A stretch of DNA of 64,000 nucleotides from JAAXQD01 sp963790095 (lineage in GTDB: Bacteria; Desulfobacterota; Desulfobacteria; Desulfobacterales; UBA11574): contig CAWBNO010000012.1 in assembly GCA_963790095.1 (NCBI GenBank), positions 62,001 through 126,000 on the forward strand, given 5' to 3'. Position numbers and translations under genes: made by a program. The notes beneath the pieces were generated by a model. That model saw only the letters and a program-made list of their open reading frames with translations, ran no database searches and had not been told where the DNA came from. Positions 1 to 11,242 of the stretch are shown piece after piece (position 1 is the first letter of the stretch; each line of letters begins with the position of its first letter).

Positions 1-123
1 TCCTTTAGGATGGGTTTTGCACGGGAGAAAGCCGGTAAAAACAATATTTTGAAATGGACATTCAGTGATAGAGCCAGCATAGGGACTTTGCATGAGGATT
101 TGTCAAATATTGTTGAAAATTAA
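1..123 (+). CDS. C-terminal fragment of an unidentified protein (cut by window edge)
   Basis: The first frame is open from base 1 to a TAA at 121-123 and would encode the last 40 residues of a protein that starts outside the window. The fragment is basic and polar, with a short WTFSDR-like stretch and no motif I recognise. Codon choice is plausible for a real gene but the stretch is too short to be certain. It is followed by 159 bp of AT-rich sequence before the next start codon. Confidence 0.35.
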   Translation, partial: SFRMGFAREKAGKNNILKWTFSDRASIGTLHEDLSNIVEN

Positions 124-282
124 TTGGTTATAGAGATTTATTGGAAAATAATTGTTGACAAAAAAATTAGGCTATGGTTTCCAACTAATAAAATTTCAAT
201 AATAATATTGACTTAATATTGTTACAGTTCTGAAGTCGCTCTTCAAAACAAAAAAACCAATATCAGCCATCGAAAATTTGAA

Positions 283-2436
283 ATGACCAGTCAACTTTGT
301 TTGGTGAAGAAATTATATAAAGCACTATCAGAAATCCCGCCCGGACAAATCACCCAATCTCTATGTATGCAGCAAATCGGAAGGCTGTTAGAGGTATTGG
401 ACAATATTTGCAATGGAAGGGGGCAGACAGACCACCTGGCGGTCATGAACGATCTGGCCGGGATACTTGTGAAAGATGCTGCTGATAAGATCTGTGTTGA
501 TTTGGGTCATATGGTTTCATTTGTCCTGGAAAAATACAGAGACGTTTTTTTAACCCACATAGAAGCGCATTATTGTCCCACTGGGGACTGCGTTGCCCTT
601 TCCGCCGCTCCATGCCAGCTGGCATGCCCCGCCGGTGTCGACGTGCCGAGTTATGTGGCGCTTGTGGGCATGGGACGATATAAAGAAGCCTTGGAAGTAT
701 TGTGGGAAGATCTTCCGCTTCCCGGTGCGCTAAGCCGGGTCTGCGTCCATCCTTGCGAAAAGGCTTGCCGGCGGGCATCAGCAGATGAACCTATTGCCAT
801 CTGCCAGCTCAAACGTGTGGCTTTTGATAAGGCCTATGAAGAGGGAATACCCCCTTTCAAGGAGACGAGTCATCGATACAGGGAAAAAATCGCTATCATC
901 GGCAGCGGTCCGGCAGGCCTTTCCGCGGCTTATTTTTTGGCCAAAAAAGGCTACAAATCCGCAATTTTTGAATCCAAGTCTGAACCCGGCGGTATGCTCC
1001 GATGGTGGATACCCGCCTACAGGCTGCCCAACGACATATTGAAACTGGAAATAAATCATATCAAAGCCTTGGGCGTCGATATTCATACTGGAGTTACTTT
1101 TGGAAAAGATATCACGTTGAAGTCTCTCAAAAAACAGGGTTTTCAGGCGTTTTTTTTGGGAATTGGTGCCCACAATCCCATGCGGCTTCACATTCCGGGA
1201 GAAAAAGATTTTTCCGGGGTCGAGGACTGCCTGACGTTTCTCTATAAAGCCCGCCAGGGAACAGCAAATGTTGGCAAAAGGGTAATGGTCATCGGGGGTG
1301 GCAATGCAGCGGTGGATTGCGCCCGCACCGCCATCAGGTTGGATGTTGACGAAGTTCACCTGGTGTATCGGCGAACCAAACGGGAAATGCCAGCCCACCC
1401 AAAAGAAGTACAGGAGCTGGAGGAAGAGGGAGTGGTTTTGAATGTTTTACTATCCCCGATCCGTATCCATGGTGAAAAGGGAAAGGTAACCGGGCTTGAG
1501 TGCATCCGAAACGAACTGAGCAAGCCCGATGCAACCGGTCGCAGACGCCCTATTCCTTTGGAAGGGACTGAGCATATCGTTTCGGCAGATACCGTCATAT
1601 GCGCCATTGGGCAGGAAGTGAATACTCAAAGTCTGGGACATGTCAACCGTTTGGAATTAACAAGAAGAAACCTGATCACCGTCAATTCGGTCACCATGGA
1701 AACTTCCGTTCCCGGAGTTTTTGCGGGTGGAGATGTGGTTACCGGGCCTGCCACTGTTGTGGAGGCTGTTGCTTCCGGGAAAAAAGCCGCAGAAGCCATC
1801 CACCGTTTTTTGAGAGAAATGCCCAATCCTGAATATACACTGATACCGCTAAAGCGCCAACAAGTCCAAGTTATGGATGTTTCACCCAAAGAAAAATCTT
1901 TTCCATCAAGACCTGACATGCCCGTGATGGATCTTGAAGCCAGAAAAGGCAGCTTTCAAGAAGTGGAACTTGGTTTGTCAGTCAATAGCGCGATTCAGGA
2001 AGCAAAAAGGTGTCTGCGCTGTGACATTTGTATAAGTTGCGGACGGTGTATCGAAGTATGCCGGGACCAGATGGGCGTGGATGCTATTCATCTTTCTTAT
2101 GTGGACAATAATCCCACTGCGGAAACGGATTTCCGTCGCCCTGCCGAGTATTGTATCGGATGTGGTTCCTGCGCCACGAATTGCCCCACAGCGGCCATCA
2201 CCATACAGGACAAAGACGCAATAAGGACCCTTCGAATGTGTGGTACCGAGATGGCCCGACATCAGCTGATCACATGTACTTCTTGCGGTGACGCTTTTAT
2301 TCCAGAGAAACAATTGGAATTCGTCATGAAACGCTTGAATGACAATACAAAGATCAAATATTCGGGAAATATCTGTCCAGTATGCGCCAGAAAAATCAGG
2401 GTAAAGAACCTCGTCGGTAAAATCTTAGTTTACTAG
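283..2436 (+). CDS. GltD-like FAD/NAD(P) oxidoreductase with ferredoxin tail and NuoF-like N-terminus
   Basis: Likely a cytoplasmic flavoprotein passing electrons between NAD(P)H and iron-sulfur partners. Residues 1-105 resemble the C-terminal region of NuoF/HydB subunits (helical segment, then HI-x3-YCP-x2-DC), but the usual cysteine-rich SCGKC motif is missing. Residues about 110-180 form the glutamate-synthase small-subunit Fe-S domain (C111, C115, C154, C158, C162). FAD-binding GSGPAGLSAA is at 207-216 and a second Rossmann GGGNAAVDCA lies further on. The C-terminus has two 4Fe-4S motifs (CDICISCGRC; CIGCGSCATNC) and a CxxC...CxxC ribbon. At 717 residues it is much longer than GltD (about 470). 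The start is an ATG without a strong ribosome site. The neighbouring molybdenum oxidoreductase genes are convergent, so a functional link is only inferred. Confidence 0.85.
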   Translation: MTSQLCLVKKLYKALSEIPPGQITQSLCMQQIGRLLEVLDNICNGRGQTDHLAVMNDLAGILVKDAADKICVDLGHMVSFVLEKYRDVFLTHIEAHYCPTGDCVALSAAPCQLACPAGVDVPSYVALVGMGRYKEALEVLWEDLPLPGALSRVCVHPCEKACRRASADEPIAICQLKRVAFDKAYEEGIPPFKETSHRYREKIAIIGSGPAGLSAAYFLAKKGYKSAIFESKSEPGGMLRWWIPAYRLPNDILKLEINHIKALGVDIHTGVTFGKDITLKSLKKQGFQAFFLGIGAHNPMRLHIPGEKDFSGVEDCLTFLYKARQGTANVGKRVMVIGGGNAAVDCARTAIRLDVDEVHLVYRRTKREMPAHPKEVQELEEEGVVLNVLLSPIRIHGEKGKVTGLECIRNELSKPDATGRRRPIPLEGTEHIVSADTVICAIGQEVNTQSLGHVNRLELTRRNLITVNSVTMETSVPGVFAGGDVVTGPATVVEAVASGKKAAEAIHRFLREMPNPEYTLIPLKRQQVQVMDVSPKEKSFPSRPDMPVMDLEARKGSFQEVELGLSVNSAIQEAKRCLRCDICISCGRCIEVCRDQMGVDAIHLSYVDNNPTAETDFRRPAEYCIGCGSCATNCPTAAITIQDKDAIRTLRMCGTEMARHQLITCTSCGDAFIPEKQLEFVMKRLNDNTKIKYSGNICPVCARKIRVKNLVGKILVY

Positions 2437-2514
2437 AACCTATCTCAAAAATTCTGATATCTTTTGAAGAAATCAGGCCATCGAAAAATTCGGGTTGTAC
2501 ATCTTGGTAAGCAT

Positions 2515-3015
2515 TTACAGTTCTGCAACAGCTCTGGCAAAACGTTCCCTTCTGATATCGGGCATGTCTTCGGCCTTGCCAAAATGCAGGCACTGGGTGG
2601 TGCATACCGTGACACAGGCGGGTCTCAGTCCTTCGTTCACCCGATCCAGGCAATAATCGCATTTCACCACCTTGCCGATTTCAGGATTCCACTGGGGCGC
2701 TCCCCATGGACAAGCGGACATGCAACTTTTACACCCGACACAGAGATCGGTCGCCACAACCACGATGCCGTCGCTGGGTCGCTTCTGCATGGCTCCTGTG
2801 GGACAGGCTGCGACACACCAGGGATTTTCACAGTGAAAGCACGGCATGAAAACATAGGAAGCCCGGGGGATACCATCGATCAGTTTGGGTCCTACGGGAA
2901 TGATGTCGGTGGGCTTCGGCCCCACCAAAATATTTTTATTGGTCTTGCAGGCGATGGTGCAGCTGTAACATCCGATGCATCGCTTTTTGTCCTGGTACAG
3001 ATAGTAGTTGCTCAT
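2515..3015 (-). CDS. PsrB/DmsB-like four-cluster ferredoxin subunit
   Basis: Electron-transfer subunit of the molybdenum oxidoreductase encoded just upstream. Four cysteine groups are visible: CIGCYSCTIAC, CFHCENPWCVAAC, CVGCKSCMSAC and CDYC followed by CVTVC. That is enough for four [4Fe-4S] clusters, as in PsrB/NrfC/TtrB. The start at 3015 is chosen because GGAGG lies 7 bases upstream; a longer frame back to 3066 would overlap the catalytic-subunit gene. The protein is 166 residues with no signal peptide, and no NrfD/PsrC membrane anchor gene follows. The pair therefore probably works in the cytoplasm with a soluble donor. Confidence 0.88.
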   Translation of the reverse strand: MSNYYLYQDKKRCIGCYSCTIACKTNKNILVGPKPTDIIPVGPKLIDGIPRASYVFMPCFHCENPWCVAACPTGAMQKRPSDGIVVVATDLCVGCKSCMSACPWGAPQWNPEIGKVVKCDYCLDRVNEGLRPACVTVCTTQCLHFGKAEDMPDIRRERFARAVAEL

Positions 3016-3049
3016 TATGTTCCTCCATTTTTTGCGAAAGGATTTCCCT

Positions 3050-5136
3050 TTAGACCGGTTTGACACTTACAAAGGTGTGGTGCAGGGCAGGACTACCCCC
3101 AATCATATCGCTGATATTTTCTTGTAAAATACTGTCTGCCAGCCCCTTATTAAAAGAGCGGGCGGCCATGGTGGCTTGATGGCCGAAGCCATGGAGCAAA
3201 AAGACCGCTTCCGGATGGATAAGGTCGGTCACAAAGGATTTGATTTTTCCGGAACCATACTTTGAAGAGACTTTTACCCATGCATTGTTATTGATATGGA
3301 GTTCTGTTGCCTTTTCGGTGTTGATCCAAAGAACGTTCTCTTGAACGATCTCATTCAGATACGGATTGTTCTGGGTGGAAATATGGGTGTGCAGTGCACA
3401 TCGTCCAGTGACCAGCCGGAACTGACCTTTTGGCGGAGAAGGCATTGGCTCATATTCCGGGAATGATTGGATGTCGGCGTCTTCCATCATGGATGAGACA
3501 AATTCGATCTTGCCGGAGGGTGTCTTGAATTTGATATTGTCTTTTCGGTCCCAGATAATCTGTTTATCCGTATAGGATACAAATCCTTTGGCTTCAAAGT
3601 CTTCCAAGGTGAAACCGGTGGGTTCCAGCTCCCACCGGACCAGGTCCTCCATTGTTTCATAGGGAAAATGCTCTCCGACGCCGAGTCGCTCGGCGATTTG
3701 TTTGAGAATCAGGGCACCTTCAAGGGTGTCGTAACGCGGTTGGACCGCCGGCACCTGAAGATACATCTGAGGTATGAGACCGTCGGTCTGATGAACGGGA
3801 TCGAGTCGTTCCAGGTATATGGATTCCGGTAGGATCACATCCGAGTACCAGGCGGTATCACTGTAATTGATTTCAATGGCAACAATAAGATCCAGCTTGT
3901 CAAAGGCTTTTTTGGTCAGGGTGGTATCCGGGATGGACAGCACGGGATCAAAACGATGATTGATTAGGGCCTTGATGGGGTAGGGGTCTTCGTTCAGAAT
4001 GGCATAGGGGAGCATCTGGGCAACCCCAAACTTGAGTTCAGGCAAGGGGAAATCAGGGGTTCCCACTTTATCGAAGCGGATGATATCGACCTCGGGTAAT
4101 TTTTGATCGGTGAGTTTACGCGCTTTTTTTTCTCCCACCTCGCCGGGCCCTTTTTTGATGAAATAGCCGCCTTTGGTCTCCATGCTGCCCATTAAAGCGT
4201 TCAAAATACCGATGGAGCGCCGCATGTATATTTCGTTGGTGTGGCTGGCACAGCGATAGCCATAATGAAAGATAACCGCAGGCTTATCCCGACTCAGTTC
4301 ACGGGCAAAAGCTGTAATCTCTTGTGCAGGGATGCCGGTTTCCTTTTCGGCCCACTCCGGTGTATATGGTTGGATAAAGGACTGAAGCTCTTTAAGACCT
4401 TTGACCCAGCGATCCACATATTCCATATCATACAGTCTTTCCTTTAAAATGACATGAATGAGCCCGTAGTTTAGGGCCAAATCGGTGCCGGGACGAATCC
4501 TCCAATATCGGTGAGCCTTGGTGGCCGTTACAGTTACCCGCGGATCAATATAGGTAATCTTGGCACCTTTTTCCATGCCTTCCACAAGATTTCTGACCCC
4601 TTTGACCTCAATCGCCTCAAAAAAATTTCGTCCATATAGAACAAGATGGTTGGTGTTCTTGTAATCCGGACTCAATTGTGTGACTGTGTATCCGAAAAGA
4701 GAGTTGGTGGCGGTTCTTACCGAGCCTCTGCAAAGGGCATCATGGGTAAAATGGTTGGGAGACCCAATGGCCCGCATGAGGGTTTTGGCGATGGGCGTTG
4801 TGAGCTGTACGCGCTCTCCAAAGGCCACACTCTGTCCACCATTTTTTTCGATGATTTCATTCATCTTTTCACCGATGAAATCAAAGGCTTCATCCCAAGT
4901 GGCTTTTTTCCATTGACCCGAGCCTCGGGGTCCGGTTCGAATCATCGGATGTTGAACCCGCTGATGATCGTTGAGCAGACCGATGCCCGCAGCACCCTCT
5001 CGGACAAATGCTGCCCTCCATTCCGGCCACATGGGGATTTCCTTCCAAGAAATTTCACCTGGTCGTTTTCCACGGTAACTCTGATAGGACAGCGGACCGA
5101 ACACATATAACAAAGGCTATAGACTTCTTTTCTCAT
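3050..5136 (-). CDS. PsrA-like molybdopterin oxidoreductase catalytic subunit (two frameshifts)
   Basis: Mo-bis-MGD oxidoreductase of the polysulfide/thiosulfate/tetrathionate reductase group. The N-terminus starting at 5136 reads MRKEVYSLCYMCSVRC, giving three cysteines of the [4Fe-4S] site. The fourth (SICPRG) is found only in a third frame between two frameshifts, near 5044-5047 and 4995-4997. Removing one G from each run (read on the minus strand) restores a continuous 694-residue protein. HDALCRGS carries the likely cysteine ligand to molybdenum. The C-terminal part has the usual dinucleotide-binding fold. No twin-arginine signal precedes the Fe-S motif, unlike periplasmic PsrA/PhsA, so a cytoplasmic location is likely. 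The ferredoxin subunit follows 34 bp downstream. Substrate unknown. Confidence 0.82.
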
Positions 5137-5334
5137 ATTTCCCCTCCCTTTAGAGAGCTGTTGGGTTTTCTATCGCTTTTTGAATTTTTTATATAATACG
5201 AAAACGACAAAGAATGTCAATATGGTAAAAAAGTTTAGAACGGTCTTGATCTCTTTGATGTTTATGATATCAATTTAAGCTGTTTTTTTGTAGGATCCAT
5301 ATACGAAAATTATCTGTGGCAATTTGGAATTTAT

Positions 5335-6324
5335 ATGAATAAAAAAACCAAAATAATTCTCCTGTCGGGTTTTTTGGGGTCCGGCAAGACCACCCTTTTG
5401 AGACACATCATGTCTTTTGACATCGACATGTCGGACACCGTCATTATTATGAACGAAATCGGCGAGGTGGGCATCGACGGCATGTTGCTCAAGAATCTGG
5501 GCACGGACATTGTGGAACTCACCAGCGGCTGTATTTGCTGTTCCATGAGCGACGATTTACAGGAATCCATCGAAGGAATATTAGAACGATTCGAGCCGCG
5601 GTATATTCTGATCGAAGCCACCGGGGTGGCGGATCCGGAGTCGGTTTCGAGGGTGATTGCAGACGCCGACTTTAAAGACCGTGTCGAGCTGTATAAAACC
5701 CTTACGGTGATGGACGCAGAATGCTGGACGGTTCGGGATGTTTTCGGAACGCTCTTCTTCCGCCAGCTGAAACAGGCCGACACCATTATTTTGAACAAAA
5801 CAGATCTCCTTGAAAAAGACGACATCCCGCGATATCTAAAAGAGATTCACGAAGTGATACCCGGCTCCCAGGTGATTCCCGCAGTGAAGTGCGGGATCGA
5901 ACCGGATGTTGTATGGCTTAAATCCGGGACCTCGGATGTGTTAAAGAATCCATCCTCCGGAAATCGCCGTGACATTCAACCCAATGACCTTGGGATTTTC
6001 CCCTATTTCGACAGCAAAACCGGAACCGGTCGCCATGAGGAGAAAATATATGCAGACGCGAACTTTGTGACCTTCTCTTTTTCAGAATCTTCTCCATTGG
6101 ATGAAATTGCATTTAACCGGTTTGTGGAGGAAATGCCCTGGGAGCTTTTTCGCCTGAAAGGGACGGTGAATTTTGGCGACCGGACCCTGATGATCAACGC
6201 CGTGGGCGGTAAAGCCCAATGGGCCCCCTGGGAAGGGACATCCGAAACACGACTGGCATTTGTGGGATGGGATATCGAACCCGATAAATTTCTTGCCCGA
6301 ATGAAAGCCTGTGTAAAAAAATGA
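5335..6324 (+). CDS. CobW/COG0523-family GTPase, putative metallochaperone
   Basis: A 329-residue P-loop GTPase of the CobW/HypB/UreG group. Walker A GFLGSGKT is at residues 12-19, the family metal-binding CxCC motif at 66-69, and the guanine-specificity motif NKTD around residue 160. The C-terminal half fits the CobW C domain. Members load or traffic metals (Zn, Co, Fe); the metal is not readable from sequence. It is transcribed divergently from the molybdenum oxidoreductase across a 198 bp AT-rich gap, so a cofactor role for that enzyme is possible but unproven. Confidence 0.87.
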   Translation: MNKKTKIILLSGFLGSGKTTLLRHIMSFDIDMSDTVIIMNEIGEVGIDGMLLKNLGTDIVELTSGCICCSMSDDLQESIEGILERFEPRYILIEATGVADPESVSRVIADADFKDRVELYKTLTVMDAECWTVRDVFGTLFFRQLKQADTIILNKTDLLEKDDIPRYLKEIHEVIPGSQVIPAVKCGIEPDVVWLKSGTSDVLKNPSSGNRRDIQPNDLGIFPYFDSKTGTGRHEEKIYADANFVTFSFSESSPLDEIAFNRFVEEMPWELFRLKGTVNFGDRTLMINAVGGKAQWAPWEGTSETRLAFVGWDIEPDKFLARMKACVKK

Positions 6325-6368
6325 TCGATGATGATTTTCAATGTCCCACCGCATGGGGGTAGGGCGTT

Positions 6369-7872
6369 TCATTTTTGATGTTCGACGTGAAGAACCGCCA
6401 TTTTCATTTCCGGAATGGCGGCCATGACCTGCCATTCCTTGGATATCTCCACCGGAAAGCGGATGTGGGTTGGGTCGATGGCGGTTTGTCCCCAGGTGGG
6501 ATCCACCGGCACCCATACACCCTCCATGACCACCTCATTCCAGGCGTGTAGGCCGAAGGCCTGATACGCATCCCCCAGGTATACCAATCCACCGACGGTA
6601 CGGCAGGGAATTCCCAATGCCCGGGCCATTGCGGCAAACAATTTGGCATGTTCACTGCAGTCGCCTTTCTTTTTTTCGATAATATCCATGAGGGTCAACG
6701 GGTTGGCCGTATAGTCGTCTTGGATATATTTTTCGACGAATTCCACTAAGCGGGACACCTTTTCGGAAACCGTGTCAGCACCGTCCACCGCATGTTGGGC
6801 CAAACCAATGACGGTGGGATGGTATGCGGGGATATCGAGGGTGGCCGCCAGATTTTTTTTGATCTCTTCCTCGGTGGCCTTAACCAAAGGGTCTCCCTTG
6901 GGGTTTAGGGTTATCCCGATGGATCCATTGGCTCGGTTCCGTGTAATCGACTGACCCGGGGCATTGCCGAGAAGCTTTCCCGAGGAATTGTCCAGGGACA
7001 GCTTTAAAAGGGTCATTGTTTCGGAATGGCCCAAGGGCCGATCGATGTAAACCGTATTTCTGAGGAACAAATCGATGGTTTTGTCGATCCGGGTCGCCAG
7101 TGCTCGGGGTTCGAGCCGGCATTCAAACAGCCCGCCCAAGACAATGCGATAGGCCCTTCCATCGGCGCCGAATACTTCTTTAACGTCAAGCCCATGGGCG
7201 TCTGTTGTGAGGACGTCATAAAAGATAGTCTTGACGCCGGCGGTCAAGGATTCGTGAATCCCTATGATGCGGGATATGTTCTTTTCCAATGTGAGTGTCT
7301 CCAAAACGAGATGGGGATATTCCATTTCGGCACCGTCAGCGGGCTTCCGGGTGATCCATCTTTGTACGGCGGTATAATCTTTAAGGGTGTAATCCAGGGG
7401 ACCCAGAAAGCGGGACTCTGTTTCTTTGCCTCGGGTAATTTCGGCTTGATAGCCTTCCGGAACGCGCATAATTTTGACTTCAGAAAAATCATCTTTATGA
7501 ATCATTCTGTCTGCGTAAAGTACCAGGGAAAAGGGCGGCAGTGCACTGAATGCCGCAATGGATTCTATTTTTATCTCATCGATTTCAGCCGTCAGAGAGA
7601 ATCTGCACGGTTCCGGACAGTTGAATTTTATAGCGGGTTCCATGGGGACCGGTTTCACGGGCGGCCGTGCTTTTCAGATAACCGACCTTGTGCTTTTGCA
7701 GATAAATTCCGTACCAGTCGGTACCGAAGTTTTTCTCCATAAACTGAACGAAGAGACGATCTTCCGGGGTATGATTCGACGTCGGCGAAGGTTTCGGCCT
7801 GCATCCCATGAGAAACATTCCGGCGCCCAGCAACACGGCGATCAATAACATACTTGAACGGGTCTTATTCAT
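6369..7872 (-). CDS. Transglutaminase-like lipoprotein (frameshift near 7597)
   Basis: Starts at 7872 with a lipoprotein signal peptide whose lipobox ends LMGC, so it is probably attached to a membrane facing the periplasm. The reading frame breaks near 7590-7605 in a CTCTCT stretch; removing one base joins both halves into 500 residues. The C-terminal third is a transglutaminase-like cysteine peptidase fold with GDCSEHA (Cys), LHAWNEV (His) and DPTWG (Asp) forming the catalytic triad. The middle part is unassigned. It is divergent from the spermidine-synthase-like membrane gene. Such proteins may crosslink or cleave peptides; the target is unknown. Confidence 0.78.
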
Positions 7873-8245
7873 TTTGTGATAAGGAGTTCCTTATTTATTC
7901 GACACGGAACAAATTTATTCGATTGGCACATACCCCGTGGGTGCGTGTGCCGCCTTAAGCCCGGGACCTGTTCGGAACGTGCTCTTTTGTCGGGAAAATT
8001 AGGATGTCTTATTGTATGCCGCTGGCCCAAATATTGCAATAAAAGAGATGGTTCGAGTGTGCGACCGTGTCTGCCCCATGGAAGGATGGAAAAGGTGGAT
8101 CAGCGATCCCCCGGACGACGCGTTTCAAGTGGGACAAAAAACATATGCCGGCAACGTTTGCGCCATATTCGACAGGGTCTCTGGACGGTTGACATTCCGG
8201 GACCGTGGCAGTATGAAGCTAATAAAAATTATCGCGGGGAGCATC
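7873..8245. other. Divergent intergenic region, no gene seen
   Basis: This 373 bp gap separates the transglutaminase lipoprotein gene (minus) from the spermidine-synthase-like gene (plus) and should hold both promoters. The reading frame of the plus-strand gene stays open back to 8012, but that stretch reads like non-coding sequence and lacks the membrane-protein character that starts at 8246. No convincing promoter boxes were found. Confidence 0.5.
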
Positions 8246-11222
8246 ATGCCAAAAACATTGTTATCGGTTTGTACATATTTTTTCATATTCTTGACAGGCG
8301 GCGCCGGTTTAATTTACCAGGTAACCTGGCAGAAATATCTGAGCAGGCTCCTGGGGAGCGACAGTGTGGCCACGGCAATCATACTGGCGACATTCCTGGG
8401 GGGCCTGTCGTTGGGGTATTATCTGTGCGGGAAACTCACCACGAAAATAAAAAGACACTTTATGGGGTATGCGCTCTTGGAAGGCATCATCGGGGTGTGG
8501 TGCTTCCTGTTCCCGCATTTCTTCAAAGGCGTTGATGTTTTGACCCAACATTGGAGTTTTTCTCCCCCCCTTGTGATCGTCGGCCAGGGAATACTCTGTT
8601 CTGCCGTGCTCATGGGCCTGCCCACCGTCTGTATGGGCGGAACCATTCCCTTTCTGACCCGGGGCATATCAAAAAACATTAGAGAAGCGACCCGGGTCCA
8701 TGCGCTGGTGTATGCCGTCAATACCGCCGGTGCGTTTTTGGGAGCACTTTTGGCCGGGTTTTATCTGATCCCCAACCACGGGCTGCCGGCGACCATGGTC
8801 AAGACTTCATACTTGAACCTTTCCGCATTTTTCTTTTTTCTGATCTTGCCCAAGTTCTTAACCCGGGCCGAACACGCCGAAGAACCCAAAGAAACCATCG
8901 AAGAAATAACCCCCGAATTTTCTTCAGACGTGGGCAGGTTCCCCCCCGTCCTCTTGTATTCCATCGCCTTTCTGAGCGGTTTCTATGTTATGAGCTTGGA
9001 AAATGTCTTGATTCGGATCACCAACCTTTCTCTGGGAAGCTCCTCGTATTCCTTTTCCATCATCGTATCGGTTTTTATACTCGCCATCGCTGTGGGGAGC
9101 TTCGCCGTGGGCGGTCTTAAACACATTTCAAGATGGCTGTTGTATGTCAATCAGATTTTCATATCGATATTTCTGCTGATTATTTTTACCACCCTGGATC
9201 GTTGGCCCTACTGGGCTCATCTGATTCGGATATCGTTTCAGTCGAATGTTTCCGGTTTCTGGGGCTATTACCTCTATGTGTTCTTAGGGCTGGCGTCTAT
9301 TTTGATTCTACCCATAGGCCTTATGGGCGCCACCATCCCCATAATCTTTCATGAATTGAAACGGGATTTGACCAGCACCGGAAAGCACTCGGGCATGCTC
9401 CTTTCGTGGAATACCGCCGGCAACCTCATGGGAAGCCTCATCGGCGGAATCGTTTTGTACTACCTTCTTAACAATCGGGGCGTATTTTTGACGGCGACGT
9501 TTTTAGCGGCCGTGTCGGCGGGAGTGGCCGGTTGGCTTCTATCTAAAAAATATGTCGTCCCCACCGCGGTATTGTTCGTCGTCATCGGTTTCATGGGTTT
9601 GTCTTCTGATTTTTACCATCAAAAAAATTTCACCACCGGTACGTTTCGCGTTCGGGAGCCTTTGCCGTTTTCTTTCACCGGCAGCGACCGTTTTTTTGAC
9701 AAAATTCATGAGGGATTTGAGTTGAAATATTACAATGACGGGCCCACCGCTACCGTAGCGGTGACCCAAGACAAGCATACATTCCCCCTGTTCAACAAAA
9801 AGTCCATGGCCTTGTTCGTCAACGGAAAATCCGATTCCTCCACCATCGGAGACATTTATACCATAAAACTCCTTGCCCACATCCCGGCTCTGCTGGCGGA
9901 AAAGAGAACCAACGTGATGGTGGTGGGCCTCGGAACCGGCGTCACCGCCGGTGAACTCACCCTCTACCCGGATGTTGAACATATCGACGTTGCGGAAATT
10001 TCACCATCGGTGTTGGAGGCGCTGCCCTTTTTTCATGGGTTCACCCACGATGTTGAAAAGGATCCGAGGGTCAACATACACCTTGGCGATGCGTTTCGCA
10101 TTATCGGCCGGAGTCAGAAAAAATGGGACATCGTCATCTCCGAACCCAGCAATCCATGGGTTACCGGCGTCGATTCGCTGTTCACCCGGGAATTTTACCG
10201 TCTGGTTAAAAACCATCTTACGGATGCCGGGGTTTTGATGCAGTGGGTTCATACCATCGTCGCCAGTCCGGACATGATTGAAATGGTTCTTAACACCGTT
10301 CAGCAGGAATTTAAAACCGCCCACATATTTCTTGGGGGTTCGGATCTGTTGATACTGGCCTCGAACCAGCCCATATCCTGTCCAAATTTGTTGGCCGCTG
10401 AAGCAACGCTCCAAACCAATGACCGCGTGAAACAGTCCCTTCAGGAAATCAACGTGACAACACTGGCGCCCCTTCTCATCAAGGAACGCTGGACCACATC
10501 ATACATTTCCGACTATTATTCGGATTCGGGGGTTCAGACTCTGGATTTTCCCAAACTCCATTACTTGGCCGGCAAAGATTTCTTTTTTGGAAAGAACTTG
10601 CCGTTGAAGCACTTTTTAACCTCGGAAACCACCCCATATATCGATGAGTATCTATTTTATAAGCAGTGTGAAAACTGGACCATTGCTCCGGATACCAAGG
10701 AGGCGTTTTATTCTCTGATCGAATCCACAAGATCCAGAATCGATTACGAGACCTTGCTCCCCATCACCAAAGCGTTGCTTCACAGAGCGTATTTGAGCAA
10801 TCCCGAGCAGTATCCGCTGTCCAAAGAACTGCTCTCTGAATTCAGGGATGATTTGGTGGCCTTTATTGCAAAGTATCCCGAAACCGAAAAAGAATGGGGA
10901 ATCGTGGGACTTGAATACCGCGTCGTTTCGGACCAAAGCCGAACCCCTTCTGGCCCACATCGACAACTTCAGAAACTGGATGGTTCCCTATCCCCTGGAC
11001 GGCATTATCACGTTGCTTCAGAACGGAATTTTCCAAGGCAAGGATGCCTATGAAAAGAATTGGTGCGCCCTTCAACTGGCGGCGCTTCTATCGAAAGAAA
11101 GGGTCGAGCAGGGTGTGATCAATCAAATTCTTGATAAAACCGTCCGGGACGACCATGGCAAAATTATTTTAAAACCCGAAGATCAATATTTACTGAAGGG
11201 TATTGAACACAACGAAAAATAA
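8246..11222 (+). CDS. Polytopic membrane protein with spermidine-synthase-like domain (frameshift near 10930)
   Basis: Fused spermidine-synthase family: an N-terminal half with many hydrophobic helices (SGxGLIYQxxW-type start, repeated GGLSLG and GNLMGS segments), then a methyltransferase-like Rossmann domain with GLGTGVTAGE and a VISEPSNPW motif. The frame breaks at about 10920-10942; the C-terminal 90 or so residues continue one base later to 11222, and deleting one base gives 991 residues. ATG 8246 is preferred because GGGGAG lies just upstream and the first transmembrane helix follows directly; ATG 8213 is the alternative. True polyamine synthesis is doubtful for such fusions, whose real substrate is usually unknown. 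Confidence 0.75.
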
Positions 11223-11242
11223 GCGTTTATCCGGATGAAAAC

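Noticed and set aside
7923..7942. TTGGCAC sequence as a sigma54 promoter
   Set aside because: The -24 element fits but no TTGC-like -12 element follows at the right spacing.
8012..8245. Longer N-terminus of the spermidine-synthase-like protein from 8012
   Set aside because: The added residues are not membrane-like, no ribosome site fits, and the family normally begins at the first helix near 8246.
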